64,000 bases of DNA from Olsenella_L sp051876355 (GTDB lineage: Bacteria > Actinomycetota > Coriobacteriia > Coriobacteriales > Atopobiaceae), in NCBI GenBank assembly GCA_051876355.1, contig JBJEHU010000053.1, positions 1 through 64,000 on the forward strand. Direction: 5' to 3'. Each line of letters begins with the position of its first letter. Within the stretch, counting starts at the first letter, position 1. A program made the translations under genes and the position numbers. The notes under the pieces are model-generated. The model was not told the origin of the DNA, ran no database searches, and saw only the letters and a list, made by a program, of their open reading frames with translations. Positions 42,526 through 50,957 of this stretch are shown here, in pieces.

Positions 42526-44082
42526 TTAGGCCCCTGCATCCTCTGGATGCGCTGTACACCAGTCGCGCACAGCCTCTTGGAAGAGGTCTGCATCGAGGGG
42601 CGCTGGGATGAGCTTTCCGCACTCGTGCTGGACACCTTCTGTACCACGTCCGAGGACGCAGATGACGGCGGGGCAATCTGCTTCGAAGCCGAGCTCAACG
42701 GCACGGGCGATGGCAGCCTTCCGGTCAGGGATCGTCTCGGTGGGGACGCCTTCAGGTGTGGATTCTGCCATGGCACGGCAGATGTCCTCCACCTGCTCAT
42801 GGCCCGGATCGTCCTTCGTGAAGATGAGGCGGTCTGCGAACTTGCCGGCTACGGCTGGAAGCTCGTACCTTCTCTCTGTCGCCTTGTCGCCCGTGGCGCC
42901 GAAGACGGCGATCACATGGCGGTCCGGGAACTCCTGCATGACAGAGGGGAAGAACTTCTCGAATGCCATCTTGTTGTGGGCAAAGTCCACGATGCCGGTG
43001 ACCTTGCGGTTCGGTGTCTGGATGAGCTCCATGCGGCCTGGCACCTTCGTGCGGGCAAGGCCTTCTGCAATCTGCTCATAGGGCACGCCAAGTTCGACCG
43101 CGCAGGCAATGGCGCAGAGGGCGTTCTCGACGTTGAACGTGCCTGGCATCGTAAGCGTGATGGGACCTGCCCACTCGGGCGTATGGCACGTGAAGGTGAC
43201 AAAGCCACAGGCGCTCTCGATATCTTCTGCCCAGATGTCTGCATCCGGCCTGTTGGCGCCGAACGTCATGAGCTCCTGGCACGTCCTGGCGCGCTCGAGG
43301 ATCTCATCCACATGGTCGGAGTTCAGGTTCACGACGGCGCACTTCGCTTGGGAGAAGATCTTGAGCTTGCTCTGGAAGTAGTCGTCCCAGTTCGGGTGCT
43401 CGAGAGGCGAGATATGGTCTTCGCCGATATTGAGGAATCCTGCGATATCGAGCTTGAGGCCAAGCACGCGGTCGTACTTCAGGGCCTGGGAGGAGACCTC
43501 CATCACGGCGTAGCGCAGGCCTTTGCCGCGCATGTGGGCAAGGTAGCGCCAGAGGTCGGGAGACTCGGGCGTCGTGTTCACGGACTCCTGCGAGGTCACG
43601 CCGTCATACGTCTCGATCGAGCCGATGAGGCCGCAGACAGAGTAGGGGTCATTGCCTTCGAGGATGGCACGCAGCATATAGGTCGTCGTCGACTTGCCCT
43701 TCGTGCCGGTGATGCCGATCGTGGCAAGATCTTCGTCCGGGCTGCCATACGCTGCTTTTGCCGTCCATGCCATTGCTTCTCTCAGATTCGTCGCAATGAG
43801 GGCGGGGAAGTCCGGCATGAGGGAGGAGAGCTCCTCGGCATGTGCCTCGTCTGCAAGGTAGGCCACAGCGCCGTTCTCCCGCGCAGAGACGAGATAGGAG
43901 CTCTTGAAGGCGGCACCCTTGCAGATGAAGAGATGGTGGGGCTCCACGACCCTCGAGTCGCAGTCGGCACCTGTCACGGCGATGTCCTGGGTGTCCTGCC
44001 CAAGCTTCGTCGCGTCCGCAAGGAGGCCCTTCGTGGTGAGCAGCTGGGCCAGGTCTGCCAAGGTAAGAAGTGAGGTATTCAT
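42526..44082 (-). CDS. murE: UDP-N-acetylmuramyl-tripeptide synthetase
   Basis: 518 residues. It adds the third amino acid to UDP-MurNAc-Ala-Glu in peptidoglycan synthesis. ATP-binding loop GITGTKGKSTTTYML, NTTPESPDLWRYL, the carbamoylated lysine region with SSQALKYDRV, and FNIGEDHISPLEH-type motifs are present. The residue-3 selection motif, DNPR in meso-DAP enzymes, reads DDPG here (TKDDPGHEQ), so the substrate is probably not meso-DAP; Lys or Orn is likely in this group. Single gene divergent from tRNA-Val. Confidence 0.93.
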   Translation of the reverse strand: MNTSLLTLADLAQLLTTKGLLADATKLGQDTQDIAVTGADCDSRVVEPHHLFICKGAAFKSSYLVSARENGAVAYLADEAHAEELSSLMPDFPALIATNLREAMAWTAKAAYGSPDEDLATIGITGTKGKSTTTYMLRAILEGNDPYSVCGLIGSIETYDGVTSQESVNTTPESPDLWRYLAHMRGKGLRYAVMEVSSQALKYDRVLGLKLDIAGFLNIGEDHISPLEHPNWDDYFQSKLKIFSQAKCAVVNLNSDHVDEILERARTCQELMTFGANRPDADIWAEDIESACGFVTFTCHTPEWAGPITLTMPGTFNVENALCAIACAVELGVPYEQIAEGLARTKVPGRMELIQTPNRKVTGIVDFAHNKMAFEKFFPSVMQEFPDRHVIAVFGATGDKATERRYELPAVAGKFADRLIFTKDDPGHEQVEDICRAMAESTPEGVPTETIPDRKAAIARAVELGFEADCPAVICVLGRGTEGVQHECGKLIPAPLDADLFQEAVRDWCTAHPEDAGA

Positions 44083-44112
44083 GGGTCAGAGTATACGCCC
44101 CAGGACGCTGAA

Positions 44113-44141
44113 ATGACTCAGGCGCCGGCATGTGATAGAAT
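44113..44141 (+). promoter_or_regulatory. tRNA-Val promoter
   Basis: ATGACT (44113-44118), 17-bp spacer, TAGAAT (44136-44141), about 14 nt before the tRNA. Confidence 0.55.
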
Positions 44142-44154
44142 TTCAGAACATTCT

Positions 44155-44230
44155 GGGCGATTGGCGCAGCGGCTAGCGCAGGTGCCTTACACGCACAAGG
44201 TCGGGGGTTCGAACCCCTCATCGCCCACCA
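44155..44230 (+). tRNA. tRNA-Val (anticodon UAC)
   Basis: 76 nt. Acceptor GGGCGAT/ATCGCCC, anticodon loop CTTACAC, T arm GGGGGTTCGAACCCCT, encoded CCA. The outermost anticodon-stem pair is G-A. Confidence 0.95.
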
Positions 44231-44240
44231 GAAGAGATTG

Positions 44241-44271
44241 AAGGCCGGAAAGCAGAACGCTTTCCGGCCTT
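44241..44271 (+). terminator. Terminator after tRNA-Val
   Basis: Perfect 13-bp stem AAGGCCGGAAAGC / GCTTTCCGGCCTT with loop AGAAC, followed by a T-rich end. Confidence 0.85.
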
Positions 44272-44337
44272 GTTCATAAGGAGCAGGACTGCTTGAGCTC
44301 CTATGATGGTAAGGACATACGATTCCAGGAGGTCTGC

Positions 44338-45093
44338 ATGGAAGACAATGCGGCTCAGGGTGCTGTGCCCGAGCGTTCCTATGGACGCTCGCTCGAGAAG
44401 ATGCGCCCCGTGAAGCTCACCCGTGATGTTATGAAGAATGCGCAGGGGTCGTGCCTTGCCGAGTTCGGCGACACGAAGGTGCTCTGCTCGGCCACGATCG
44501 AGGAGGGCGTGCCTGCCTGGAGGAAGGGTTCGCGTGCCGGCTGGGTGACAGCTGAGTATGCGATGCTTCCTGCCTCCACCTCGAAGCGGACGCCGCGCGA
44601 GTACAAGGGGCGCAAGGGCCGCTCCATGGAGATAGAGCGCCTTGTCGGCAGGAGCCTGCGCAATGTCTGCGACATGCGCCGCATGGGCGAGATCACGGTC
44701 ACGGTAGACTGCGATGTCCTGCAGGCGGATGGCGGCACGAGGACGGCCTCGATCACAGGCGGCTGGGTCGCGCTCTTCGAGGCGCTCCGTGCCTGGTGCG
44801 ATGCTGGCAAGTTCAATCACATCCCTATCACCCATCAGGTTGCAGCCATCTCGATGGGAAAGGTCGGAGGACTTCTGATGCTCGACCTCGACTACCCGGA
44901 GGACTCGTCTGCCGAGGTCGACATGAACCTCGTCGAGCGTGACGACGGAGGAATCGTCGAGGTCCAGGGCACAGGAGAGCGGGCGCCGCTCACGCGCGAG
45001 GAGCTCAATGCCCTCCTCGATATGGGGGATGCCGGCATCAAGGAACTGCTGACGCTCCAGAAGAAGATCACCGGATTCGAGGCGAGAGGATAG
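44338..45093 (+). CDS. rph: Ribonuclease PH
   Basis: 251 residues from ATG 44338, 5 nt after AGGAGG. Phosphorolytic 3'-5' exoribonuclease that trims tRNA 3' ends. Motifs: RPVKLTRDVMKNAQGSCLAEFG, AEYAMLPASTSKRTPRE, GRSLRNVCD, and DCDVLQADGGTRTASITGG. It is followed 3 nt later by rdgB, an arrangement conserved in many Gram-positive bacteria. Confidence 0.97.
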   Translation: MEDNAAQGAVPERSYGRSLEKMRPVKLTRDVMKNAQGSCLAEFGDTKVLCSATIEEGVPAWRKGSRAGWVTAEYAMLPASTSKRTPREYKGRKGRSMEIERLVGRSLRNVCDMRRMGEITVTVDCDVLQADGGTRTASITGGWVALFEALRAWCDAGKFNHIPITHQVAAISMGKVGGLLMLDLDYPEDSSAEVDMNLVERDDGGIVEVQGTGERAPLTREELNALLDMGDAGIKELLTLQKKITGFEARG

Positions 45094-45095
45094 AC

Positions 45096-45725
45096 ATGAG
45101 GAACCTGGAAGAGCTCGACCCGGCAAAGACGGTCGTCGTCGCTACGGGCAATGCGCACAAGGTCAAGGAGATCGAGGCAATGCTCGGGCCGGTGCTCGAG
45201 GACATGGAGTTCGTCGCTCTGGGAGAGCTCGGCGACTTCCCCGACCCCATCGAGGACGGCGATACGTTTGCGGCCAATGCCCTCATCAAGGCCAAGGCAG
45301 CGCTCGACGAGACCGGACTCCAGATGGCGGTAGCGGACGACTCGGGCCTCTGCGTCGATGCCCTGAATGGTGCTCCGGGCATCTTCTCTGCCCGCTGGGC
45401 CGGCGAGCATGGAAACGACGATGCGAACAACACGAAGCTCGAGCAGGCAATGAAGGACGTGCCGGATGATGCACGTGGCGCCCACTTCCATTCGAGCGTC
45501 GTCTTCGTCTCGCGCGACGAGGATGGGGAAGAGGTGCTCCACGGCGAGGGCGACTGCCCGGGAAAGATCGGACATGAGCGCAGGGGAGACCAGGGCTTTG
45601 GCTACGACCCCCTGTTCCTGCCGGATGAGACGCCGGGCAAGACCATGGCAGAACTCACGATGGAAGAGAAGAACCAGATCTCCCACCGCTTCCATGCACT
45701 CGAAGATCTCGCAAAGAAGCTGTAG
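45096..45725 (+). CDS. rdgB: XTP/dITP diphosphatase
   Basis: 209 residues, Ham1/RdgB family. It removes ITP, dITP and XTP from nucleotide pools. Motifs: ATGNAHKVKEI at the N-terminus, ADDSGLCVDALNGAPGIFSARWAG, GFGYDPLFLPDE, and SHRFHALEDL at the C-terminus. Operon with rph; a hairpin follows. Confidence 0.96.
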   Translation: MRNLEELDPAKTVVVATGNAHKVKEIEAMLGPVLEDMEFVALGELGDFPDPIEDGDTFAANALIKAKAALDETGLQMAVADDSGLCVDALNGAPGIFSARWAGEHGNDDANNTKLEQAMKDVPDDARGAHFHSSVVFVSRDEDGEEVLHGEGDCPGKIGHERRGDQGFGYDPLFLPDETPGKTMAELTMEEKNQISHRFHALEDLAKKL

Positions 45726-45735
45726 GCAGCATTGA

Positions 45736-45756
45736 GGGGGCCGCAAGGCCCCCTTT
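45736..45756 (+). terminator. Terminator after rph-rdgB
   Basis: GGGGGCC / GGCCCCC stem with GCAA tetraloop, followed by TTT. Confidence 0.85.
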
Positions 45757-45828
45757 CTCATGGAGAAGATGCCAAAATTGGTATCAAAATGTCAAACCTT
45801 GTCTATCTTGCGCTTCTGCCGCTTCCGG

Positions 45829-45845
45829 CTGCCTATAATCGGCAG
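45829..45845 (+). promoter_or_regulatory. nagB promoter -10 inside an inverted repeat
   Basis: TATAAT (45834-45839) lies between CTGCC and GGCAG. Upstream TTGGTATCAAAA at 45779-45790 faintly recalls NagR/DasR-type sites. An operator is possible. Confidence 0.4.
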
Positions 45846-45903
45846 TGATGGAGAGAAAGCAGGTCGAGGAGGGGCACTGAGCCCTTCCGGAAGGAGACGC
45901 ATC

Positions 45904-46638
45904 ATGAGAATCGTGCGCTGCAAGGACTACAACGATATGAGCCGCAAGGCCGCCAACATCATCTCTGCCCAGGTCATCCTGAACCCGAAGTCCATCCTGG
46001 GCCTGGCTACGGGCTCGACGCCGATCGGCGCCTATGCACAGCTCGTCAAGTGGTATGAGAAGGGCGACGTGGACTTCTCGCAGGTCGAGACCTACAACCT
46101 CGACGAGTACCGCGGCCTCACGCATGAGGATCCGCAGTCCTACCACTACTTCATGCGCAAGAACTTCTTTGACGGCATCAACATCGACCTTGCGAAGACG
46201 CATGTGCCGGACGGTGCCGACCCCGACATCGAGCATGCCTGCTCGACGTATGACAAGATGGTCGCAGATGCCGGCTACTGCGACCTCCAGCTCCTCGGTA
46301 TCGGCAACAATGGCCACATCGGCTTCAACGAGCCGGACGACGTGTTCAGCAAGGGCACGCATTGCGTGAACCTCACGGAGTCCACGATCAAGGCGAACTC
46401 CCGTCTGTTCGAGTCTGAGGACCAGGTGCCGCGCCAGGCCTACACGATGGGTGTCCAGACAATCATGCATGCCCGTTCGATCCTCGTCGTCGCCAATGGC
46501 CCGAAGAAGGCACAGGCCGTCTACGATATGATCTACGGCCCGGTCACGCCGAAGGTCCCTGCCTCCATCCTGCAGCTGCATACGAACTGCACGGTCGTGG
46601 CAGATGAAGAGGCCCTTGCCCTCTGCCCGAAGGAGTAG
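45904..46638 (+). CDS. nagB: Glucosamine-6-phosphate deaminase
   Basis: 244 residues from ATG 45904 after GGAAGGAG; upstream in-frame codons are not part of the family. It converts GlcN6P to fructose-6-phosphate and ammonia, feeding amino sugars into glycolysis. Motifs: LGLATGSTPIGAYAQL (substrate loop), NLDEYRGL (catalytic Asp), LLGIGNNGHIGFNEP, and TMGVQTIMHARSILV. Monocistronic, bounded by terminators. Confidence 0.96.
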   Translation: MRIVRCKDYNDMSRKAANIISAQVILNPKSILGLATGSTPIGAYAQLVKWYEKGDVDFSQVETYNLDEYRGLTHEDPQSYHYFMRKNFFDGINIDLAKTHVPDGADPDIEHACSTYDKMVADAGYCDLQLLGIGNNGHIGFNEPDDVFSKGTHCVNLTESTIKANSRLFESEDQVPRQAYTMGVQTIMHARSILVVANGPKKAQAVYDMIYGPVTPKVPASILQLHTNCTVVADEEALALCPKE

Positions 46639-46665
46639 GGAAGAGCTCTTCCAATCATGCTATGA

Positions 46666-46702
46666 AGAACGCCTCCGGAGCGCTTGGCTCCGGAGGCGTT
46701 CT
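46666..46702. terminator. Bidirectional terminator between nagB and the M24 peptidase
   Basis: Perfect 16-bp stem (46666-46681 with 46687-46702), loop GCTTG, between convergent genes. Confidence 0.85.
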
Positions 46703-46721
46703 GTGTGTCTGTCTCTGCTGG

Positions 46722-47798
46722 CTAGAGCTCGACGACCTGGATCTGCTTCGGATAGGAGTTCAGGACTTCGCAGCCATCCTCGGTCACGATCACAAGGTCC
46801 TCGATGCGGACGCCGATCTTGCCCGGGATGTAGATGCCCGGCTCGATCGAGAAGCACTGGCCCACCTGGACAGCCTCGTCGTGCGTCGAGGAGACATCTC
46901 CCGGCTCATGGTCGTTCAAGCCAATCTGGTGTCCCAGACGGTGCGTGAAGTACTGCCCATAGCCGGCATCCTCGATAATGTGGCGGGCGCAGAGGTCGAT
47001 CTCTGCGAACGTGACACCCGGCTTCACGAGGGCTTCTGCTGCCTCGTTGGCATGGCGGACGGTCTCGTAGACGCGCTTCTCCTCTTCGGTCGGCTCAGCC
47101 GTGAAGAACGTGCGTGTCATATCGGAGCAGTAGGCATCCTTCTTGCAGCCCACGTCGAAGAGCACCATGTCGCCACGCTTGAGAGTGGTGCCATCCGGCT
47201 CATGATGGGGGTCTGCGGCATTGGCGCCGAAGCTCACGATAGGCGTGAACGAGTGGTCCTGGGCGCCGAGCGAGCGGTAGGTGCCGAGAAGGCCCTCTGC
47301 GATGCTCTGTTCGGTTACGCCTTCCTTGATCTGGCTCTTGAGCCATTCCATGGCCTTGTCGTTCACGCGCGAAGCCTCGCGCATGAGCTCCTGCTCCTCC
47401 GCGCTCTTGATGGAGCGTGCATCGTCTACGGCCTTCGAGGCAAGGATGAAGGAAGGAGCTGCCTTCGCATCGATCAGGGGCAGCACCCAGCGGGCCGGGA
47501 AGATCTTGTCGAGGCCCAGAGGAGACGTATGGTCGATATGCTCAATCAGAGCCGGAAGCGGATTTTCCGTATCGTCGTGCACGACGACGTTCGGGCAGAA
47601 CGGCGTGGCATCCGGGAAGAGGCGGTTCACGAAGAGCACGCACTCCTTTGGGCTCACGTAGAGCGCAAGGAAGCGCTCGTAGGGCTCGGTGTAGTAGCCG
47701 GTCAGATAGAAGATGGACGTGGGGTCAGATACCACGGCCTGATGGCAGCCCTGCTTCTCGAGGTTTGCCAGCACGGCCTGAATGCGTTCCTGATGCAT
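46722..47798 (-). CDS. M24 metallopeptidase (Xaa-Pro peptidase family)
   Basis: 358 residues from ATG 47798, 8 nt after GAAGGAG; a GTG at 47807 abuts that site and is less likely. An N-terminal creatinase-like domain (about 1-125) precedes the pita-bread catalytic domain. Metal ligands are visible: Asp in VLFDVGCKKD, Asp in YCSDMTRTF, His in HRLGHQIGLN, Glu in FSIEPGIY and Glu in VRIEDLVIV. It probably cleaves Xaa-Pro bonds (aminopeptidase P or prolidase type); the exact specificity cannot be told. Cytoplasmic. Confidence 0.93.
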   Translation of the reverse strand: MHQERIQAVLANLEKQGCHQAVVSDPTSIFYLTGYYTEPYERFLALYVSPKECVLFVNRLFPDATPFCPNVVVHDDTENPLPALIEHIDHTSPLGLDKIFPARWVLPLIDAKAAPSFILASKAVDDARSIKSAEEQELMREASRVNDKAMEWLKSQIKEGVTEQSIAEGLLGTYRSLGAQDHSFTPIVSFGANAADPHHEPDGTTLKRGDMVLFDVGCKKDAYCSDMTRTFFTAEPTEEEKRVYETVRHANEAAEALVKPGVTFAEIDLCARHIIEDAGYGQYFTHRLGHQIGLNDHEPGDVSSTHDEAVQVGQCFSIEPGIYIPGKIGVRIEDLVIVTEDGCEVLNSYPKQIQVVEL

Positions 47799-48003
47799 AG
47801 GATGCACTCCTTCATACGGTCTGGTTTCTAGACAACGCGAGTGTACACCTCTCGTGCTGACGGATGAGACCTTTAAGCTTTGCAGCGCCTCTTCACGCTT
47901 CTGCCAAGCTCAGAGGCCCAGAATGTGGAGGGTCTATGGACAGGTGTATGATAGCTTCTTGCTGAATTTTGAACAGCCGTACAGAAACATAGGAGGCCGT
48001 TTC

Positions 48004-48294
48004 ATGGATATCGATATGCCGCCCGTCAACCGCGTGGACGAGATTCACGACAAGCTCAAGGCACTCGAGGGCCAGCGCATCAAGGTGCGCGCGAACATGG
48101 GCCGTTCCCGTATTGTAGAGGGAACCGGCGTGCTTGTACAGGTGCACCCGTCGCTGTTCGTCGTCGAGATCGAGGAGCGCCGCGGCCGCAAGGACCGCCA
48201 GTCCTACCAGTACGTCGATGTGCTGACAGGAGGCGTCGAGGTCTTCGACGCCGATACCGGCGAGCGCCTCTTCGACTACGTCGCGGAAGAGTAG
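48004..48294 (+). CDS. veg: Veg-family protein
   Basis: 96 residues from ATG 48004, 7 nt after GGAGG. Short beta-rich protein with the Veg/DUF1021 pattern KLKALEGQRIKVRANMGRSR and HPSLFVVEI. In Bacillus, Veg stimulates biofilm formation and its gene lies just upstream of ispE with sspF between. The same veg-ispE neighbourhood here supports the call. Terminator hairpin directly follows. Confidence 0.88.
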   Translation: MDIDMPPVNRVDEIHDKLKALEGQRIKVRANMGRSRIVEGTGVLVQVHPSLFVVEIEERRGRKDRQSYQYVDVLTGGVEVFDADTGERLFDYVAEE

Positions 48295-48346
48295 GCGCAA
48301 AGCACGCTGCCGCCTCCTACCATGGAGACGAAGCAGCTCAGCATCT

Positions 48347-48385
48347 GATGCCCTGGAGTGCCTGCTCCGGGGCATCTCTCTTTTT
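48347..48385 (+). terminator. Terminator after veg
   Basis: GATGCCC-GGAG / CTCC-GGGCATC stem followed by TCTCTTTTT. It lies inside an N-terminal extension of the ispE frame, so ispE should start downstream of it. Confidence 0.85.
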
Positions 48386-48416
48386 CGGTATCGGAGACTC
48401 TGAGCGGAGGCACGAG

Positions 48417-49295
48417 GTGGAATCCATAGCCGTGAAGGCACCTGCCAAGGTCAATCTCTATCTCGGTGTCCATAGAGACAGGGACGAGCGCGGCTACCAC
48501 CGCGTCGATTCTGTCATGGCAGCAGTCGACTTCGGCGATGTGGTCACGTTTGAGCCGGCGGAAAGGCTCGCGGTCAGCTGCGAGCCAGGCATCAGGGCAC
48601 ACATGGACCATACGACGACCTATCGCGCCGTAGAGGCGCTTGGGAAGGCCTTCGGGCATAATCCTGCCTTTGCGGTCCATATCGAGCGCCATATCCCCGA
48701 GAGAAGCGGCATGGGAGGGTCCTCGACCGATGCAGGGGCTGCCTTGCGTGGTGCCTGTGCGCTTTGGGACATAGACCCGGAAGACCCCCGTGTCGTCGCG
48801 ATTGCCCGAAGCATCGGTGCCGATATCGCATTCTTCCTGAAGCCTGATGTGAGCTATCTTGCCGGTGCCGGAGATGTGCTCGAAGAGCAGTTCCCGACGC
48901 CCGAGCTTTCGCTTGCTGTCGTGAGGCCTCCAGTCACAGGGTCCTGTGCCCAGGATGCCTACGCTGCCTTCGACCGCAATCCTCAGGCACTGCCGCCGCT
49001 TGCTCCCTATCTCGAAGCACTGAGGACCGGCAACTTGAATGCGATTGTGGAAAAGTCCACAAACAATCTTGCTGCCGCAGCAATCGCTCTCGAGCCTGAG
49101 CTTGGGCGTGCGCTCGCATGGTTCAGATCTCGCCCTCATGTCCTGAATGCGCAGGTCAGTGGCTCAGGAGCCTGTCTTTTTGCTATTTGCGACAGTGCCT
49201 CTGCGGCTGAAGAAGTGGCCCTAGACGCAAAAGAAAACAGAAATTGGTGGGCAATTTCTTCAAAAGTGGTCGACTCGAGCCGGATTTTCTGTTAA
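48417..49295 (+). CDS. ispE: 4-diphosphocytidyl-2-C-methyl-D-erythritol kinase
   Basis: 292 residues from GTG 48417, 6 nt after GGAGG; the ATG at 48348 lies inside the veg terminator. GHMP kinase of the MEP isoprenoid pathway. Motifs: KAPAKVNLYLGV, the ATP loop PERSGMGGSSTDAGAAL, DIAFFL, and VSGSGACLFA near the C-terminus. The last ~25 residues are less conserved. It implies isoprenoid synthesis by the non-mevalonate route. Confidence 0.95.
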   Translation: MESIAVKAPAKVNLYLGVHRDRDERGYHRVDSVMAAVDFGDVVTFEPAERLAVSCEPGIRAHMDHTTTYRAVEALGKAFGHNPAFAVHIERHIPERSGMGGSSTDAGAALRGACALWDIDPEDPRVVAIARSIGADIAFFLKPDVSYLAGAGDVLEEQFPTPELSLAVVRPPVTGSCAQDAYAAFDRNPQALPPLAPYLEALRTGNLNAIVEKSTNNLAAAAIALEPELGRALAWFRSRPHVLNAQVSGSGACLFAICDSASAAEEVALDAKENRNWWAISSKVVDSSRIFC

Positions 49296-49310
49296 AGTAC
49301 CGTCTGCTGA

Positions 49311-49387
<77 letters not shown>

Positions 49388-49399
49388 TTTGAAATGACA

Positions 49400-49430
49400 G
49401 CCGGAGGGAGCAATCCCTCCGGCTTCTTTC
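49400..49430 (+). terminator. Terminator after tRNA-Pro
   Basis: GCCGGAGGGA / TCCCTCCGGC with GCAA loop, followed by TTCTTTC. Confidence 0.85.
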
Positions 49431-49450
49431 ATATGAAGGCGAGAGCGTCC

Positions 49451-50569
49451 TTACAGGTTGTGCTCTTCCTCGAGCTTCTCTTCTATGAACGTTCGCCACC
49501 CTGGCAGCTCGAAGCTCACCTTTCCGCGCCCAGATTCGCCGATGACTCCCTCCTCGAGCAGGCGCTTGCGGTATTGGGCGGCATAGCCAGTGCTCTTTCC
49601 CATGCGCTTGGCAATCTCGGCGGTTGAACTGGGCCCTTCGTCCGGAAGCATCGCTTCTATGAAGGCAATATCCATATCGGAAAGCTCTCGATAGGTAGTC
49701 TCCAGAATATTCAGGCGCATCTCCTGCTGTGCAGTCTCGATGCCGCGCTCTGCAGCAGAAAGATTGATTGCGTCACCTTCCGCCTGGGTCCACATGCGAT
49801 AGCCGACGAGCTGCATCATGAAAGGGAAGCCGTCTATAGCATTCATGGCTGCCTCAAGGGCATCTGCTTCGATTGTCCTGCCACCGCTTTCGATGGTTTC
49901 TACGAGAGCCTTCCGTATATCCGCATCGTCGATGCGGCCAAGGTGGTAGCGCGTGGCCCTGCGAAGGAAAGAAATCGATTTGTCGTTGAGGACTCGTGAT
50001 ACCTGATAGGGAAGGCCTGCCATAAGGAGCGAAATCTTTCTGCCTTCAGATACAAGATGCTGATAGATCGATGCCAGCTGCACCATCTCGTCGAAGCCGG
50101 CCTGCAACTCGTCGATGGTAATCAGGAGACCTGTACCGGAGGCTTCGAGCGCATCGAGCAGATCTTCAAGCCGCGATCTCCAATTCAGGCCATTATCCTT
50201 GTGGCTCTCGTATTCCCATCCTACTGTGGCAACGCCACCGATGCCAATCGAGTTGATATGCGCACGGGGCTCATCATCAAGAAGCTCTTTCCCTGCTCTC
50301 CTTGCCTGCTGCAGGATATCTTCCAGCATGCCAGGAACAGACGAAACCCGCGCAGTAATCCATCCGCGCTCTTCTGCTGCATCTGCGAGTAGCGTCAGGA
50401 GCGTTGTCTTGCCGGTTCCACGTGCGCCGGTAAAGATGCTGGTCAGGTTCGGATCTCCCGGGCCATTCAGGAAGGCATCTTCGATGCTGTCTATTACATA
50501 GCCTCTGCCTGCCATGAAAGGCGGCACTTGTCCGAATCCAGGTGTAAAGGGGTTATTGCGTGCGGCCAC
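49451..50569 (-). CDS. Orc1/Cdc6-like AAA+ ATPase with C-terminal winged helix
   Basis: 372 residues. N-terminal NPFTPGFGQVPPFMAGR resembles the start of Orc1/Cdc6-like and related AAA+ ATPases. Walker A is TGARGTGKTTLL (about 47-58), Walker B LLITIDELQ (about 148-156), with an arginine-rich sensor region RRATRYHLGRID. The last 80 residues form a winged helix (TAEIAKRMGKSTGYAAQYRKRL, then GKVSFELPGWRTFIEE). Function is not established for bacterial members. It lies at the 3' side of tRNA-Pro, a frequent integration site, and its 5' side faces a very AT-rich repeat block. GC content is a little lower than in neighbouring genes. Confidence 0.8.
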   Translation of the reverse strand: MAARNNPFTPGFGQVPPFMAGRGYVIDSIEDAFLNGPGDPNLTSIFTGARGTGKTTLLTLLADAAEERGWITARVSSVPGMLEDILQQARRAGKELLDDEPRAHINSIGIGGVATVGWEYESHKDNGLNWRSRLEDLLDALEASGTGLLITIDELQAGFDEMVQLASIYQHLVSEGRKISLLMAGLPYQVSRVLNDKSISFLRRATRYHLGRIDDADIRKALVETIESGGRTIEADALEAAMNAIDGFPFMMQLVGYRMWTQAEGDAINLSAAERGIETAQQEMRLNILETTYRELSDMDIAFIEAMLPDEGPSSTAEIAKRMGKSTGYAAQYRKRLLEEGVIGESGRGKVSFELPGWRTFIEEKLEEEHNL

Positions 50570-50639
50570 AATATGCCTCCAAGCTCGCAGATTTTCTTCT
50601 GTGACGAAGCGCTAGACTTCCTTGATATTTTTTACAATA

Positions 50640-50693
50640 TTAGGAAAATTATATTTGTTAGGAATTTTAGATATTTTAGGGAAATTAGGCAAC
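50640..50693. repeat. Three 18-bp AT-rich repeats beginning TTAGG
   Basis: Units start at 50640, 50658 and 50676, each beginning TTAGGAA or TTAGGGAA, with a further half-unit TTAGG at 50685. The exact 18/18/9-bp phasing suggests binding sites for a protein on one DNA face. Confidence 0.6.
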
Positions 50694-50740
50694 CTGTCGA
50701 AGAGTCCAGCAGATGCGTCGTGCGGTTCCGTCGAGGAAAG

Positions 50741-50790
50741 CGGCAAGCGGAAAAGCGAGCGGCAAGCGGATAAGCAGCAAGTGGAAAAGT
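50741..50790. repeat. Imperfect 16-nt direct repeats
   Basis: CGGCAAGCGGAAAAGC at 50741-50756, a copy with one change at 50760-50775 and a weaker third at 50775-50790. Confidence 0.6.
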
Positions 50791-50957
50791 GGCCAGAACT
50801 GGGAATCCGGAATGCCGGAAACCTTGCGGTGTGGCGCAAAGCGATTATGAATATGGGCAGCCTGGGCACTTCCTGTGTGATAAGGATGCAGACAGCCTCT
50901 CTGCTGCTATGCTTTCGTCTCCAGCAGCGAATCTGAAAGCGGAGGAGGCGGATATTC

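Larger units (their letters stand above)
50570..50957. other. Intergenic region with AT-rich repeats and tandem GC repeats
   Basis: 388 nt, no credible gene. An open frame at 50622-50936 only translates the repeats and lacks a ribosome binding site. The left part (about 50615-50695) is extremely AT-rich and holds 18-mer repeats; positions 50741-50790 hold imperfect 16-mer repeats. Promoters of the flanking genes must lie here. Confidence 0.6.

Noticed and set aside
50622..50936. Open frame of 104 codons between the ATPase and VanZ-like genes
   Set aside because: It translates the AT-rich and GC-rich repeats into a repetitive peptide, has no ribosome binding site and matches no family.
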